A stretch of 40,084 nt of DNA from NCBI GenBank assembly GCA_964501335.1, contig CAZCTC010000070.1, positions 1 through 40,084 of the forward strand, read 5' to 3'. Positions 30,868 through 39,234 of the stretch are shown here, one piece after another. The stretch's first letter is position 1. Every line of letters starts with the position of its first letter. The notes beneath the pieces were generated by a model that saw only the letters and a list, made by a program, of their open reading frames with translations, ran no database searches and was not told the origin of the DNA. A program made the translations under genes and the position numbers. Source of the DNA: CAZCTC01 sp964501335 (GTDB lineage: Bacteria; Chloroflexota; Anaerolineae; B4-G1; SLSP01).

Positions 30868-33267
30868 ATGAACAGCATCACCATTCACAACGCGCGAGTC
30901 CATAACCTCAAAAATATCGATCTGACCCTTCCCAAAGGTCAATTGATCATCATCACCGGAGTAAGCGGTTCCGGGAAATCCAGTCTGGCCTTCGACATCC
31001 TCTTTGACGAGGGCCGCCGCCGCTACCTGCAATCCATCGGCATGCTCTCCGGCCTCGTCGAAGAAGAACGCTTTGACAGCATCGCCGGCCTGGGCCCCAC
31101 CGTCGCCGTGCAGCAAAACCTCATCCGCCAGAGCAATCCCCGGGCCGTGGTCGGCACCAAAACGGAAATTCTCACCTATCTGCGCACCCTTTACGCCCAC
31201 GAGGGCCGCTACACCTGCCCGCGCTGTGGATCGTCGCTCGACCCGGCCGGCAACTGCACCTGCGGTCACCACGCCGAAAGGCTCACCACTGGCTACTTCT
31301 CCTTCAACTCACCCAATGGAATGTGCCTCCAGTGCGAAGGGCGCGGCCGCCGGTTTGAACTGAACCTCGACCGGCTGATCCCCACGCCGCAGACCACCTT
31401 GAATCAGGTAATGGCCAACGCCGAGGCCCTCTCCAGTTTCCGCTATCTCCTGGAAGGGCTCTTCGCCCCCTACCGCAACACCCCCTTCTATCAGATGCCC
31501 GTCGAATCGCAAAACCACATCCTCTACGGCATCGTCCCTCACAGCAACTTCCAGGCCAAATGCCTGCTGGGCCATCTGCAATGGCGGCTCTCCAAAGGCA
31601 AACCGGTCAACGGCACCATCCAAATGGGCGTCTGCCCGGCCTGCGGCGGCGACCGTGTGGGCGAAGAAGCCCGCCGCGTCACCCTGAACGGGCTGCACAT
31701 CGGCCAGATGGGACGGATGACCATCGCCGCCCTGGACAACTTCCTCAGCGAACTGCACCGATCCGGGCAACTCTCGCCCTTCGGCCGTAACTCACTACGC
31801 GAAGTGCGCCGCAAGACCCACCACCTGATCCACGCCGGCCTGGGCCACCTGACCCTCTACCGGGAACTGCCCACCCTCAGCGGCGGCGAAGTCCAGCGAC
31901 TCTTCCTCAGTGCCCACCTGGATCACGAACTGGATTCCCTCATCTACATCCTCGACGAACCGACCGTGGGCCTGCACGAAATCGAAAAAGCTATGCTCCT
32001 CGAACAGATCGTCGCCCTGAAACAGCTGGGCAATACGGTCATCGTGGTCGAACATGACCGCAATACGCTGGAAAAAGCCGATCAGATCGTCGAATTCGGC
32101 CCGCTCGCCGGCGTGAACGGCGGCCGCGTCATCTATCAGGGCGATTATGAGGGCCTGCGGCAATCGCCGGCCTCGTTGATCGGCCGTTGCCTGCAAACAC
32201 CCCCTCCCCCACGGCCCGCCTCCCGGCCGCCCACCGGGTCGACATTGAAAATCAAGGGAGCCGCGACCAACAATCTCAAAGGGATCACCGTGGAGATTCC
32301 GCTCGGCCTGCGCGTCGGCGTGGCCGGAGTCTCCGGCAGCGGCAAAAGCTCGCTCATTGCCGACACCCTCGTCCCGCTGCTCGCCGGTCATTTCGCCGGC
32401 GGCCCGCCCTCCGCCGTTCTGGACGAAGAGGAGCCCGACGACGCCCTCCGCCCGCTCCCGCTCGCCGAACAGCTGGAAGGGCTGGAACAGCTCAGCGGCT
32501 ATGCCGAGATTTCGCAGGAACCGATCGGCCGCCATCACAACTCACACCCGGCCTCCTATCTCAACATCTGGGACCCGATCCGCAAACTTTTCGCCGCGCA
32601 ACCGCTGGCCCGCGAGCGGGCCTACACGCCCGGTCACTTCTCCTTTAATTCCGTCGGCGCCTGCCCCGAATGCCAGGGCAGCGGCTTTCATAAACTCTGG
32701 CTGGGCGGCAACTTCTTCGTCTCCAACCGCTGTCCCGTCTGCCGGGGCCGTCGCTATCAGGATGAAATCCTCGATGTGACCTACCAGGGTTACCACATCC
32801 GGCAGCTCCTCGACCTCAGCATCAGCGAAGCTGCGACGCTCTTCAAAGGGCACAAGACCATCAGCCCGATGCTGGAAGTCCTGGAAAGGATCGGCATGGG
32901 CTACCTCACGCTGGGCCAACCTGCCTCCACCCTGAGCGGCGGAGAGGCCCAACGGATCAAGCTGGCCCGGGAGATCGGCCGCCGGCGCCCCGGCAACACG
33001 CTCTACATCCTCGACGAACCGACTACGGGTCTGAGCCTCTACGATACCACCCGGCTGCTCGCGCTGTTGGATGAGCTGATCGAGCAGGGCAATTCGATTG
33101 TGGTGATCGAACACGATCCCACCGTGCTCAACCACTGCGATTGGATCATCGAGCTGGGCCCCGAAGGCGGGGACGCCGGCGGTCAGGTCATCGCCGAAGG
33201 GACGCCGACCGACCTGCGGAACAACCCGCACTCCAAAACCGGCCCTTATTTACAAGCCGGATTTTAA
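30868..33267 (+). CDS. Short UvrA paralogue lacking the UvrB-binding domain
   Basis: A 799-residue double ABC ATPase of the UvrA family (standard UvrA is about 940). Both ATP sites look intact: Walker A GVSGSGKSS (31-39 and 487-495), signatures LSGGEVQR (337-344) and LSGGEAQR (689-696), Walker B YILDEPT twice. Three cysteine pairs for zinc modules are present (117/120 with 130/132; 153/156 with 256/259; 599/602 with 622/625). Between the first zinc pairs and the SFNSPNG strand only about 25 residues are left, where UvrA has its UvrB-binding domain of over 100. It therefore resembles the UvrA2/DrrC group linked to DNA damage or drug tolerance rather than the excision-repair UvrA. Single gene. 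Confidence 0.92.
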   Translation: MNSITIHNARVHNLKNIDLTLPKGQLIIITGVSGSGKSSLAFDILFDEGRRRYLQSIGMLSGLVEEERFDSIAGLGPTVAVQQNLIRQSNPRAVVGTKTEILTYLRTLYAHEGRYTCPRCGSSLDPAGNCTCGHHAERLTTGYFSFNSPNGMCLQCEGRGRRFELNLDRLIPTPQTTLNQVMANAEALSSFRYLLEGLFAPYRNTPFYQMPVESQNHILYGIVPHSNFQAKCLLGHLQWRLSKGKPVNGTIQMGVCPACGGDRVGEEARRVTLNGLHIGQMGRMTIAALDNFLSELHRSGQLSPFGRNSLREVRRKTHHLIHAGLGHLTLYRELPTLSGGEVQRLFLSAHLDHELDSLIYILDEPTVGLHEIEKAMLLEQIVALKQLGNTVIVVEHDRNTLEKADQIVEFGPLAGVNGGRVIYQGDYEGLRQSPASLIGRCLQTPPPPRPASRPPTGSTLKIKGAATNNLKGITVEIPLGLRVGVAGVSGSGKSSLIADTLVPLLAGHFAGGPPSAVLDEEEPDDALRPLPLAEQLEGLEQLSGYAEISQEPIGRHHNSHPASYLNIWDPIRKLFAAQPLARERAYTPGHFSFNSVGACPECQGSGFHKLWLGGNFFVSNRCPVCRGRRYQDEILDVTYQGYHIRQLLDLSISEAATLFKGHKTISPMLEVLERIGMGYLTLGQPASTLSGGEAQRIKLAREIGRRRPGNTLYILDEPTTGLSLYDTTRLLALLDELIEQGNSIVVIEHDPTVLNHCDWIIELGPEGGDAGGQVIAEGTPTDLRNNPHSKTGPYLQAGF

Positions 33268-33286
33268 CGCAGGGACGGAGAGATCG

Positions 33287-33307
33287 CAGAAAAAATTTAT
33301 TTTTCTG
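33287..33307 (+). terminator. Candidate terminator of the uvrA paralogue
   Basis: CAGAAAAA (33287-33294) pairs with TTTTTCTG (33300-33307); a TTTTTTG run follows at about 33316. It starts 20 bases past the stop. The short AT stem is weak. Confidence 0.4.
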
Positions 33308-33389
33308 AGAGCCAGTTTTTTGCGTCCCGCAACAGGCACTTTCCATGTAAAAAGCGAGGCGCAGAACGGGCAAAGAAAGTTTTTTGTTT

Positions 33390-33425
33390 GTGTTTTTGCG
33401 CGCATAAGAATGCGCGCAAAAACAC
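33390..33425 (+). repeat. Dispersed hairpin, copy 13 (loop AAGA)
   Basis: Perfect 16-bp stem (33390-33405 with 33410-33425), core TGCGCGC, loop AAGA, outer stem GTGTTTT/AAAACAC. The 5' module (GCGTCCCGCAACAGGCAC) precedes it. It fills the spacer between the uvrA paralogue and the serine hydrolase. Confidence 0.9.
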
Positions 33426-33480
33426 GGCTTTTCCCTCGCTTTTTCAAGCAACTTTTTCTTCACAAAATAAGGTTGACAAA

Positions 33481-34500
33481 ATGGAATCTCTGCAAAACCG
33501 CGATGACTGGCCCACAGATGAATGGCGCACCGCGCTTCCGGAAAGCGTCGGGCTCGATCCCCTACGGGTGAGCGCAGCCGCGCAGGCCGCCCGGGTCCGC
33601 TTGCGCACCGTCAACGCCCTCCTGGTCGTCAAAAACGGCTACCTGGTCCTCGAACAATACGACCACGGCTTCGACGCCGAAGCCAGCCATCACGTCATGT
33701 CGGTGACCAAAAGCGTCATCTCCGCCCTGATCGGAATTGCCGTACAGCAGGGCTATCTGAAAAACGTCCAACAGCCCGTCCTGGATTTCTTCCCCGAATA
33801 CCAGCCGGGACCCTACGACGGAGCCAAACGCAACCTCACCCTCCATCACCTGCTCACCATGACCTCGGGGATCGCCTGGCGCACCAGCCATAACGCCGCC
33901 GAACCGATGCTCGATCGGCTCTGGCGCAGCCCCGACTGGAAAGAGTTCATCCTCAGCCTGCCGGTCAACGGCAAAAATCTGGGGAAATTCCAGTACAACA
34001 GTGCCGGCTCGCATCTGCTGTCGATCCTTCTGACACGGGCCACAGGTCGGAGCGCGCGGGAATTCGCCAATGAACAGCTCTTCGCACCGCTCGGCATGAC
34101 GCCCATTCCTACCGACCGGCTGCACGATACCCGTCAAAGCGATCTCTTCGAGCTGCACACCCCACACTGGCTGATCGATCCCCAGGGGCACAACACGGGC
34201 GGCTGGGGCCTGGCCTTGAAACCCCGGGACATGGCGCGCCTGGGCTGGCTCTATCTCAATCAAGGCCGCTGGAACGGGCAATCCATCTTCCCGGCTCAAT
34301 GGGTCGCCGATTCGACCCGGGCCGCCACGCCGGGCTACGGCTATCAATGGTGGATACGCGAAGGGGTCTACGGAGCGGCCGGCCGGGGAGGACATCACAT
34401 CTTCTGCATTCCCGATCAGGACATGGTCGTGGTGATTGTGTCGCAGCAGGCCGGCAAATGGCAGGATCGCTGGCCCTTTCTGGAAGAATACTTCTTATAA
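33481..34500 (+). CDS. Serine hydrolase of the beta-lactamase / class C esterase family
   Basis: A 339-residue enzyme with the serine beta-lactamase fold, probably an esterase or amidase. The catalytic SxxK motif is SVTK (Ser74, Lys77). The Tyr motif is YNS (172-174) in KFQYNSAGSHLL, typical of the 6-aminohexanoate-dimer hydrolase-like branch, where Ser replaces the usual Asn. A late GGHH segment (GRGGHHIFCIP) stands for the KTG box. No signal peptide is seen, so it is probably cytoplasmic. AAGG lies before the ATG at 33481. The frame continues 31 codons upstream into copy 13 of the hairpin, which would add an unlikely cysteine- and asparagine-rich leader. Confidence 0.9.
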   Translation: MESLQNRDDWPTDEWRTALPESVGLDPLRVSAAAQAARVRLRTVNALLVVKNGYLVLEQYDHGFDAEASHHVMSVTKSVISALIGIAVQQGYLKNVQQPVLDFFPEYQPGPYDGAKRNLTLHHLLTMTSGIAWRTSHNAAEPMLDRLWRSPDWKEFILSLPVNGKNLGKFQYNSAGSHLLSILLTRATGRSAREFANEQLFAPLGMTPIPTDRLHDTRQSDLFELHTPHWLIDPQGHNTGGWGLALKPRDMARLGWLYLNQGRWNGQSIFPAQWVADSTRAATPGYGYQWWIREGVYGAAGRGGHHIFCIPDQDMVVVIVSQQAGKWQDRWPFLEEYFL

Positions 34501-34540
34501 ATTAAAAATTAGCGCCCTCACCAGGGCGCTAATTTTTAAT
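34501..34540 (+). terminator. Intrinsic terminator of the serine hydrolase gene
   Basis: A perfect 18-bp stem (34501-34518 with 34523-34540) immediately after the stop, loop CACC, with T-rich bases in the descending arm. The rest of the 356-base gap up to 34856 holds copy 14 of the dispersed hairpin and a GGGGG-TTCG-CCCCC mini-hairpin at 34671; nothing coding is seen. Confidence 0.8.
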
Positions 34541-34749
34541 CCAAATCTCTCGAATTTCTCCTGCGGCTCTCCATAAGTTCTTCACAATTCCCCGGTATCC
34601 TATAGCCAGTGGACACTGAAAATGAGAAAAGATACGCCCCGTGCGGCGGCTCATTAGCCTGGATTAAAAAGGGGGTTCGCCCCCCGCATCTGGTGCTTTC
34701 CCGGTCAAAAGCGACGCGCAGGATGAAAGAAGAGAGTTTTTTTGTTTAT

Positions 34750-34781
34750 GTTTGGGCGCGCTTCAGAAAGCGCGCCCAAAC
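34750..34781 (+). repeat. Dispersed hairpin, copy 14 (loop CAGA)
   Basis: Perfect 14-bp stem (34750-34763 with 34768-34781), core GGGCGCGC, loop CAGA. Both 5' (GGTCAAAAGCGACGCGCAGG) and 3' (CCGGGCCAACCGCACCAG) modules are present. It ends 75 bases before the DUF4405 gene. Confidence 0.9.
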
Positions 34782-34856
34782 CCAGGCTTTTTTCTTCCAA
34801 GTTTTCCGGGCCAACCGCACCAGTAGAAAATACAAAAAACACGAGAAGGAGATCTT

Positions 34857-35393
34857 ATGTCGACCGATACAACCGGGGTCACCAAACCCAAATTCAAATT
34901 TCCGGACACCCTGAAAAACTTCTGGGTGGACCTGATCCTGTTGATCTTCTTCCTGCTGGAAATGAACCTGCAATTTACCGGCCTGGACCTCCATGAATGG
35001 ATCGGGTTGGTGATGGGCGGCGTCGTCGTCATCCACCTCCTCTTTCATTGGAAATGGATCGTCGCCGTAGGCCAACGGCTGATCCGCAAACTGCCCGCGA
35101 TCCAACGGATCAAATACATCGTCGATATCCTGATCTTCGTGGATATGGTCGTCATCATCGCCACGGGCATCTGGATTTCCGAAGTGGTCATGCGCCAGCT
35201 GGGATTGAGCACCCCCTCCAACTTCTTCTGGCGCTGGCTGCACACCAGCTCGGCGGATTGGGAAGTCTGGCTCGTCGGCCTGCACCTCGCCCTCAACTGG
35301 CAATGGGTCGTGGCCACCTTAAAACGCTATTTCTGGCACCCGCTCACCCAAGGTCGCCGCCAGTCCCTTCCCGCCACAGGAGAAGCCCAATGA
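34857..35393 (+). CDS. DUF4405 membrane protein (cytochrome b561-like fold)
   Basis: A 178-residue protein with four membrane helices (about 22-40, 47-65, 88-108, 135-152). Histidines placed in or near helices (HEWIGL, HLLFHWKWI, LHTSS, LHLALNW) could bind haem, as proposed for DUF4405 proteins that resemble di-haem cytochrome b561; this is family knowledge and inference, not shown here. AAGGAG sits well before the ATG. The stop overlaps the start of the next gene (ATGA), a Gly-rich membrane protein, so both are probably made together. Confidence 0.85.
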   Translation: MSTDTTGVTKPKFKFPDTLKNFWVDLILLIFFLLEMNLQFTGLDLHEWIGLVMGGVVVIHLLFHWKWIVAVGQRLIRKLPAIQRIKYIVDILIFVDMVVIIATGIWISEVVMRQLGLSTPSNFFWRWLHTSSADWEVWLVGLHLALNWQWVVATLKRYFWHPLTQGRRQSLPATGEAQ

Positions 35394-35812
35394 AAACCCT
35401 GCTACGCATCATCGTAATTCTGGCCGTCGGACTGGCCGTCGCCGGCGTGACCTATCTCAGCGGCAACACCCAGACTGCCACGGCGAGCTTTCCCGGCGGA
35501 GGAGATTTTCCAAGAGGCGATTTTCCCGGCGGAGTCATCAGCGGAACCCACGGCATGCGGCCGGAAGGTGAAATGCCGGGCGAAGTTATCAGCGGAACAA
35601 CCGGCACGCGCCATGGCGGCATGGGCCGAACGCGCCCCGAAGGAGGTTTCCCCGGAGAACGCGGTGGAGAACACGGCAGCGCCGGGCTCAATCCCTTAGC
35701 GCTTATCAAATCAGGTATGGTGTTGGTGCAGATTATCCTGGTCATCCTCTTTGTCCAGGGAAGTATGGCACTCTACACCTTTATCCAACGGCGCCGTCAA
35801 AAGGCAGCCTGA
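35390..35812 (+). CDS. Gly/Pro-rich membrane protein paired with the DUF4405 gene
   Basis: A 140-residue protein of no family I recognise. An N-terminal hydrophobic segment (4-22) and a C-terminal helix (about 107-128) with a basic end (QRRRQKAA) flank a low-complexity stretch of about 80 residues rich in Gly, Pro, Arg, Glu and Met. That stretch contains FPGG, FPRG and two VISGT repeats, and no cysteine. It probably lies outside the membrane. CAGGAG precedes the ATG, which overlaps the DUF4405 stop. Role unknown; the coupling suggests an accessory subunit of the DUF4405 protein. Confidence 0.75.
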   Translation: MKTLLRIIVILAVGLAVAGVTYLSGNTQTATASFPGGGDFPRGDFPGGVISGTHGMRPEGEMPGEVISGTTGTRHGGMGRTRPEGGFPGERGGEHGSAGLNPLALIKSGMVLVQIILVILFVQGSMALYTFIQRRRQKAA

Positions 35813-35883
35813 TTTTCCCCCCTCCCTTGCGCCCCGGCGTATCGCATCCAATGCGCCGGGGCGCCCCTCTGGCTCAAAGCCGG

Positions 35884-36426
35884 TCAGGTCAGCGTCAACC
35901 CCATCCACATCATCAACAAAAAAAGTGCGGTCAAACTGCCCAGACCCACCATACAATAGCCGACCGTCTTCCAGCCCCAATTTCGCATTTCGTCTTCAAA
36001 GCCGACCGCCATACAACTGATATAGCCGGGCAAGGTCAGCAAAGGCCACAAAACCACCGGAGCAAAGAGGAACTCCCGAACTTGATTGCTGTTCCACACA
36101 GCCAATCCCGCGATGGCCACCATTTCCACACCGATCAGCAGCAGTCCCAATGCGCGGGGACGGTCCTTCTGCACCCATAAAGTCACCAGCAAAATGGGAT
36201 AGGCCAGCAGCATAAAAGGGAAAGCCATGAACAACCACATTTGCTGAGCGAAAAATAACATTATAAAAACGGTAAAACCTGCCGCCAAAGCCACAAAAGC
36301 GATCGCCGTCACATTGACCGCGGCCCGGGCTCCTTTTGCCTGCACCAACGGCCTGAACATCAACCAGACCAGCGCACCATTCAAAGCCAGCAAGAAGAGA
36401 TCAAAGACAAACAGACCAGTTTCCAT
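35884..36426 (-). CDS. Hypothetical five-helix membrane protein
   Basis: A 180-residue membrane protein with about five helices and no family I recognise. It has a short polar loop (PLVQAKGARAAV) after the first helix and an FEDEMRNWGWK loop before the last. GAGGAG lies before the ATG at 36426. It ends 71 bases from the convergent Gly-rich gene. It is the last of five membrane-protein genes on this strand. Confidence 0.75.
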   Translation of the reverse strand: METGLFVFDLFLLALNGALVWLMFRPLVQAKGARAAVNVTAIAFVALAAGFTVFIMLFFAQQMWLFMAFPFMLLAYPILLVTLWVQKDRPRALGLLLIGVEMVAIAGLAVWNSNQVREFLFAPVVLWPLLTLPGYISCMAVGFEDEMRNWGWKTVGYCMVGLGSLTALFLLMMWMGLTLT

Positions 36427-36496
36427 AACAGCTCCTCAAAAGTTTTAATCGTAAAATACCACGTCTACGACGTAAAATTCGGGTTATTTCCATTGC

Positions 36497-37156
36497 TCAG
36501 TCCATCGCCGTCACTAAATAAGGCATATAGAAAGTCGTGATGATCCACCACAGGCCGCCGCCCACAATTCCCCCATAAAGCGCTGTCAGAATTCGATTGT
36601 CACGCTGCCATTCAAGAGCCCCGGCGGTCGCCAAACCCCACATCGGTAAAAGAAACATTCCTGACCAAAAAGAAGAATAACTTCTAAAATAAGGGAGGTT
36701 CTCAAAAGAAGAAAAACCGCTTCCTATATAAGCGATAACCCCAAGATCGATTATCACCAGGATCAAAGCCATAGCCCAGGCATAATTCTTTTCAACAAGC
36801 AAATAGATTACCAAAGCCAGGCACACTGCCGGAGTACCAAAAAGCAACAGTCCGCCACCCATCCCAAAAGTAAACGCCACGACACAAAAAGCAAAAAGAG
36901 CCCCTAAAGGCACTAACACTGTCCCCAGAATCACACTCCGAATAGTTTCCGCCCATCCCGATTCCCGAACAGAGCCCCCCACCATCAACAGAACAATGCT
37001 CACATTCGCCACAATCATCCAGACATTAAACCTTTCAACCGATATTCCATAATCCTGCGGAGCAAACACGATCCAACCGGCAACAAGGGTAGTTACCAGA
37101 CCACTTATCACGATAACCAGAGCAATTCCAATCACAGTATAGAGTTTCTGATCCAT
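36497..37156 (-). CDS. Hypothetical six-helix membrane protein
   Basis: A 219-residue polytopic membrane protein with about six helices. No family recognised. CAGGAG precedes the ATG at 37156; the frame extends 43 codons upstream without a ribosome site. An FGTPAVCLALVIYL segment resembles FGTGGCLLLCGYL in the protein at 38570-39229, and both have a Glu-Trp pair near a late helix (ALEW, VEEW), so the two may be distantly related. Separated from the next membrane gene by a 707-base repeat island. Confidence 0.7.
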   Translation of the reverse strand: MDQKLYTVIGIALVIVISGLVTTLVAGWIVFAPQDYGISVERFNVWMIVANVSIVLLMVGGSVRESGWAETIRSVILGTVLVPLGALFAFCVVAFTFGMGGGLLLFGTPAVCLALVIYLLVEKNYAWAMALILVIIDLGVIAYIGSGFSSFENLPYFRSYSSFWSGMFLLPMWGLATAGALEWQRDNRILTALYGGIVGGGLWWIITTFYMPYLVTAMD

Positions 37157-37409
37157 TTTTTGAACTCCTGGCAAATTATTGAACCCCCGCTGACAACAAC
37201 CCGACAATATCATCAATATCGAAAACCGCCACCCGGAAGATTCACCACGAGAAGTAAGTCTCTTTTTCATCTTTCGGGGCGCCACCCGCGCCTGGCCTTC
37301 TGTCCTGAAAATAGGGCTCTATGGCATGGCCCCGGCCTTATAGCATCCCGCAAATGGCCCTTTCCCCGTAAAACACGACGCGCAGGATGGGGAGAGAGTT
37401 TTTTTGTTT

Positions 37410-37445
37410 ATGTTTTCGCGGGCTTCAGAAAGCCCGCGAAAACAT
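37410..37445 (+). repeat. Dispersed hairpin, copy 15 (loop CAGA)
   Basis: Perfect 16-bp stem (37410-37425 with 37430-37445), core CGCGGGC, loop CAGA. The 5' module (AGCATCCCGCAAATGG and GACGCGCAGGATGG) precedes it. It opens the repeat island of the membrane-gene cluster. Confidence 0.92.
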
Positions 37446-37767
37446 GGCCTTTTCCAGAGCCGCCCTGACGGCGCAGGCAGTCTACTGTCTACTTGCTGCT
37501 GTCTACTTTCTTTGGCCTTTTCCAGAGCCTCCCCGGCGACGATCTCTCCCCCCTCTCCCTCCCGCGTCGCTCGCAGCGATACCCTGCAATGCTTCCTCTC
37601 GAATCGCGTCGCTGCTTAACCACAAAACATGGGAGAGGGGGCCGGGGGGTGAGGGCCAGACACGAAAACATGGCCTTTTCCAGAGCCGCCCTGACGGCGC
37701 AGGCAGTCTACTGTCTACTTGCTGCTGTCCACTTGCTGCTGTCTGCTTTCTTTGGCCTTTTCCAGAA
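37437..37767 (+). repeat. Direct repeat of about 90 bases in a gene-free island
   Basis: Copies at 37437-37526 and 37662-37767 share CGAAAACATGGCC, CCAGAGCCGCCCTGACGGCG and TCTACTGTCTACTTGCTGC; copy 2 has an 18-base internal duplication (CCACTTGCTGCTGTCTG-like). Between them lies C-rich DNA with GGGAGAGGGGGCCGGGGGG, a low-complexity type often found between bacterial genes. The 37157-37863 gap (707 bases) contains no credible gene; its small open frames come from the repeats. The modules match those at 280-525. Confidence 0.85.
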
Positions 37768-37863
37768 TCGTCCAGGCGGCGCCCCTTCCCAAAGAATCCC
37801 CCGAAAGCGCGCCTCACCTGTACAACTGCATGGTGCGAAGCAGGGGTGAGGGTGAGGGCCGCT

Positions 37864-38535
37864 TCACCATTGAAAGGTCTCATAGAAAAACCGGCTGACC
37901 ACCAATCCCAAAACGACCATAATCATCAGGCTCAGCCCACCCCCTAATACGCCATACGCAATTCCCCAACGAAATTTACGGGCCTGTAGATAATAAGCCC
38001 CCTGCCACAACCATCCGCCGAAACCGATCGCCCAAAGCCATTCGCCCAGGTCGAAAAACCCCCGAGCGACCTCCCAATCAGACCAGTTCGCCACCACCCC
38101 CATCCCAAACATCACCGGCACATAGATCGCCAGCAGGATCAAACCGCGCACACTCAAATAATCCCGGTTCCATGTCGACATCAACAACAATCCTGCCCAC
38201 GTCAAAAGGATCACCAGGGATCCCAGGAACATAACCACATTCCCCAACGATGCAGACAAACGGAAAAAAAACAAAAAAACCTGGGGTATACTGACCAGAA
38301 TACTCACCAGGAGAACCATAAACCAGGCAGCCCGCAGCTTCCAATTTTCCGTTCCTCCCTTCAACCCGGCAAAAAGCACTATTCCCCCATTGACCAGCCC
38401 CACCACCACCAGCAGAATTTCCAGCTCCCTTTTTCCCAGGTCTGGCCAGTTGAAAAAGAATACCCCGATCACCATCAACTCAATCAGCACCACCCAATAA
38501 ATCACCTCCAGACCCCGCCGTATCCACTTACTCAT
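37864..38535 (-). CDS. Hypothetical membrane protein, paralogue of the gene at 39235-39921
   Basis: A 223-residue protein with about six helices. No known family. It shares its whole layout with the protein at 39235-39921: opening W..RGLE.IYWVVLIEL, EILLVVVGLVNGG, LKGGT.NW, then SW/TWAGLL, RDYLS(V/L)R.LILLAI and GFGG.LWQGAYYL..R.FRW..AYG.LG.GL. The strong match shows a tandem duplication with one other gene between the copies. AAAGGGGG precedes the ATG. Confidence 0.78.
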   Translation of the reverse strand: MSKWIRRGLEVIYWVVLIELMVIGVFFFNWPDLGKRELEILLVVVGLVNGGIVLFAGLKGGTENWKLRAAWFMVLLVSILVSIPQVFLFFFRLSASLGNVVMFLGSLVILLTWAGLLLMSTWNRDYLSVRGLILLAIYVPVMFGMGVVANWSDWEVARGFFDLGEWLWAIGFGGWLWQGAYYLQARKFRWGIAYGVLGGGLSLMIMVVLGLVVSRFFYETFQW

Positions 38536-38569
38536 CTCGGTTCCCCCTTTCACCTATCCCCCTGATATC

Positions 38570-39229
38570 CTACCAAAGTAAGCGAAAAAGCTGATGCAAA
38601 TAATGCTCCCCCAACGCCCACGTCACCAGCCCCACTCCCCACAAAAACAAAATCCAATATCCCACAGCCGCCCCCTGCCGCCCGGATCGCCATTCCTCAA
38701 CGCTCGCCGCAATCCAGGCCGCCCCGCCCAACATCACCATTCCCCCATGAAAAACCAGAAAATCCACATAGAGAACTGGACTCCCCCGCCCTACCTGCCC
38801 AATCGTAAAAGCCCCCGAAAAGACCTCGATCGCCCACAACAGCACGGCCAGCGCACGTATCCCATCGCCCTTGCAAATCAAATAACCACACAGCAACAAA
38901 CAGCCCCCCGTCCCGAACACTCCGGAAGGATCAAAAATCAGAAAAAGCACAACAGCCCCGATCCCCCCAACCATCTGTAAAACGACCCGCCACTCAAAAG
39001 GCACCATCCCCGGCCATAATTGACCGCTTCGCGCCCGCGGTCCCAAAATCAACCCGGCAATGGCCAGATTGACCGCCGTCATCAACAGGTTAAAACGGAT
39101 CACTCCCCATTCATAAGGCATCCAGGAAGCCTCCCCCCAGAAACGGTAGGTCAGCACCGAAAGCACCCCCGCCCCCAATAACAGGGCTCCCCACCCGGCC
39201 CGTTTCAACACTTCATTAATAAGCTTCAT
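38570..39229 (-). CDS. Hypothetical membrane protein between the two paralogues
   Basis: A 219-residue protein with about six helices, no known family. It begins five bases after the stop of the first paralogue and ends 34 bases before the start of the second, so the three form one operon. A TTG at 39238 is an alternative start. Weak similarity to the protein at 36497-37156 (see there). Confidence 0.7.
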   Translation of the reverse strand: MKLINEVLKRAGWGALLLGAGVLSVLTYRFWGEASWMPYEWGVIRFNLLMTAVNLAIAGLILGPRARSGQLWPGMVPFEWRVVLQMVGGIGAVVLFLIFDPSGVFGTGGCLLLCGYLICKGDGIRALAVLLWAIEVFSGAFTIGQVGRGSPVLYVDFLVFHGGMVMLGGAAWIAASVEEWRSGRQGAAVGYWILFLWGVGLVTWALGEHYLHQLFRLLW

Positions 39230-39234
39230 ACTCT

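Noticed and set aside
33388..33480. N-terminal 31 residues of the serine hydrolase frame
   Set aside because: They are translated from hairpin copy 13; the ATG at 33481 fits the family better.
37387..37947. 186-codon open frame in the repeat island
   Set aside because: It is built of direct repeats and overlaps the end of a real gene on the other strand.
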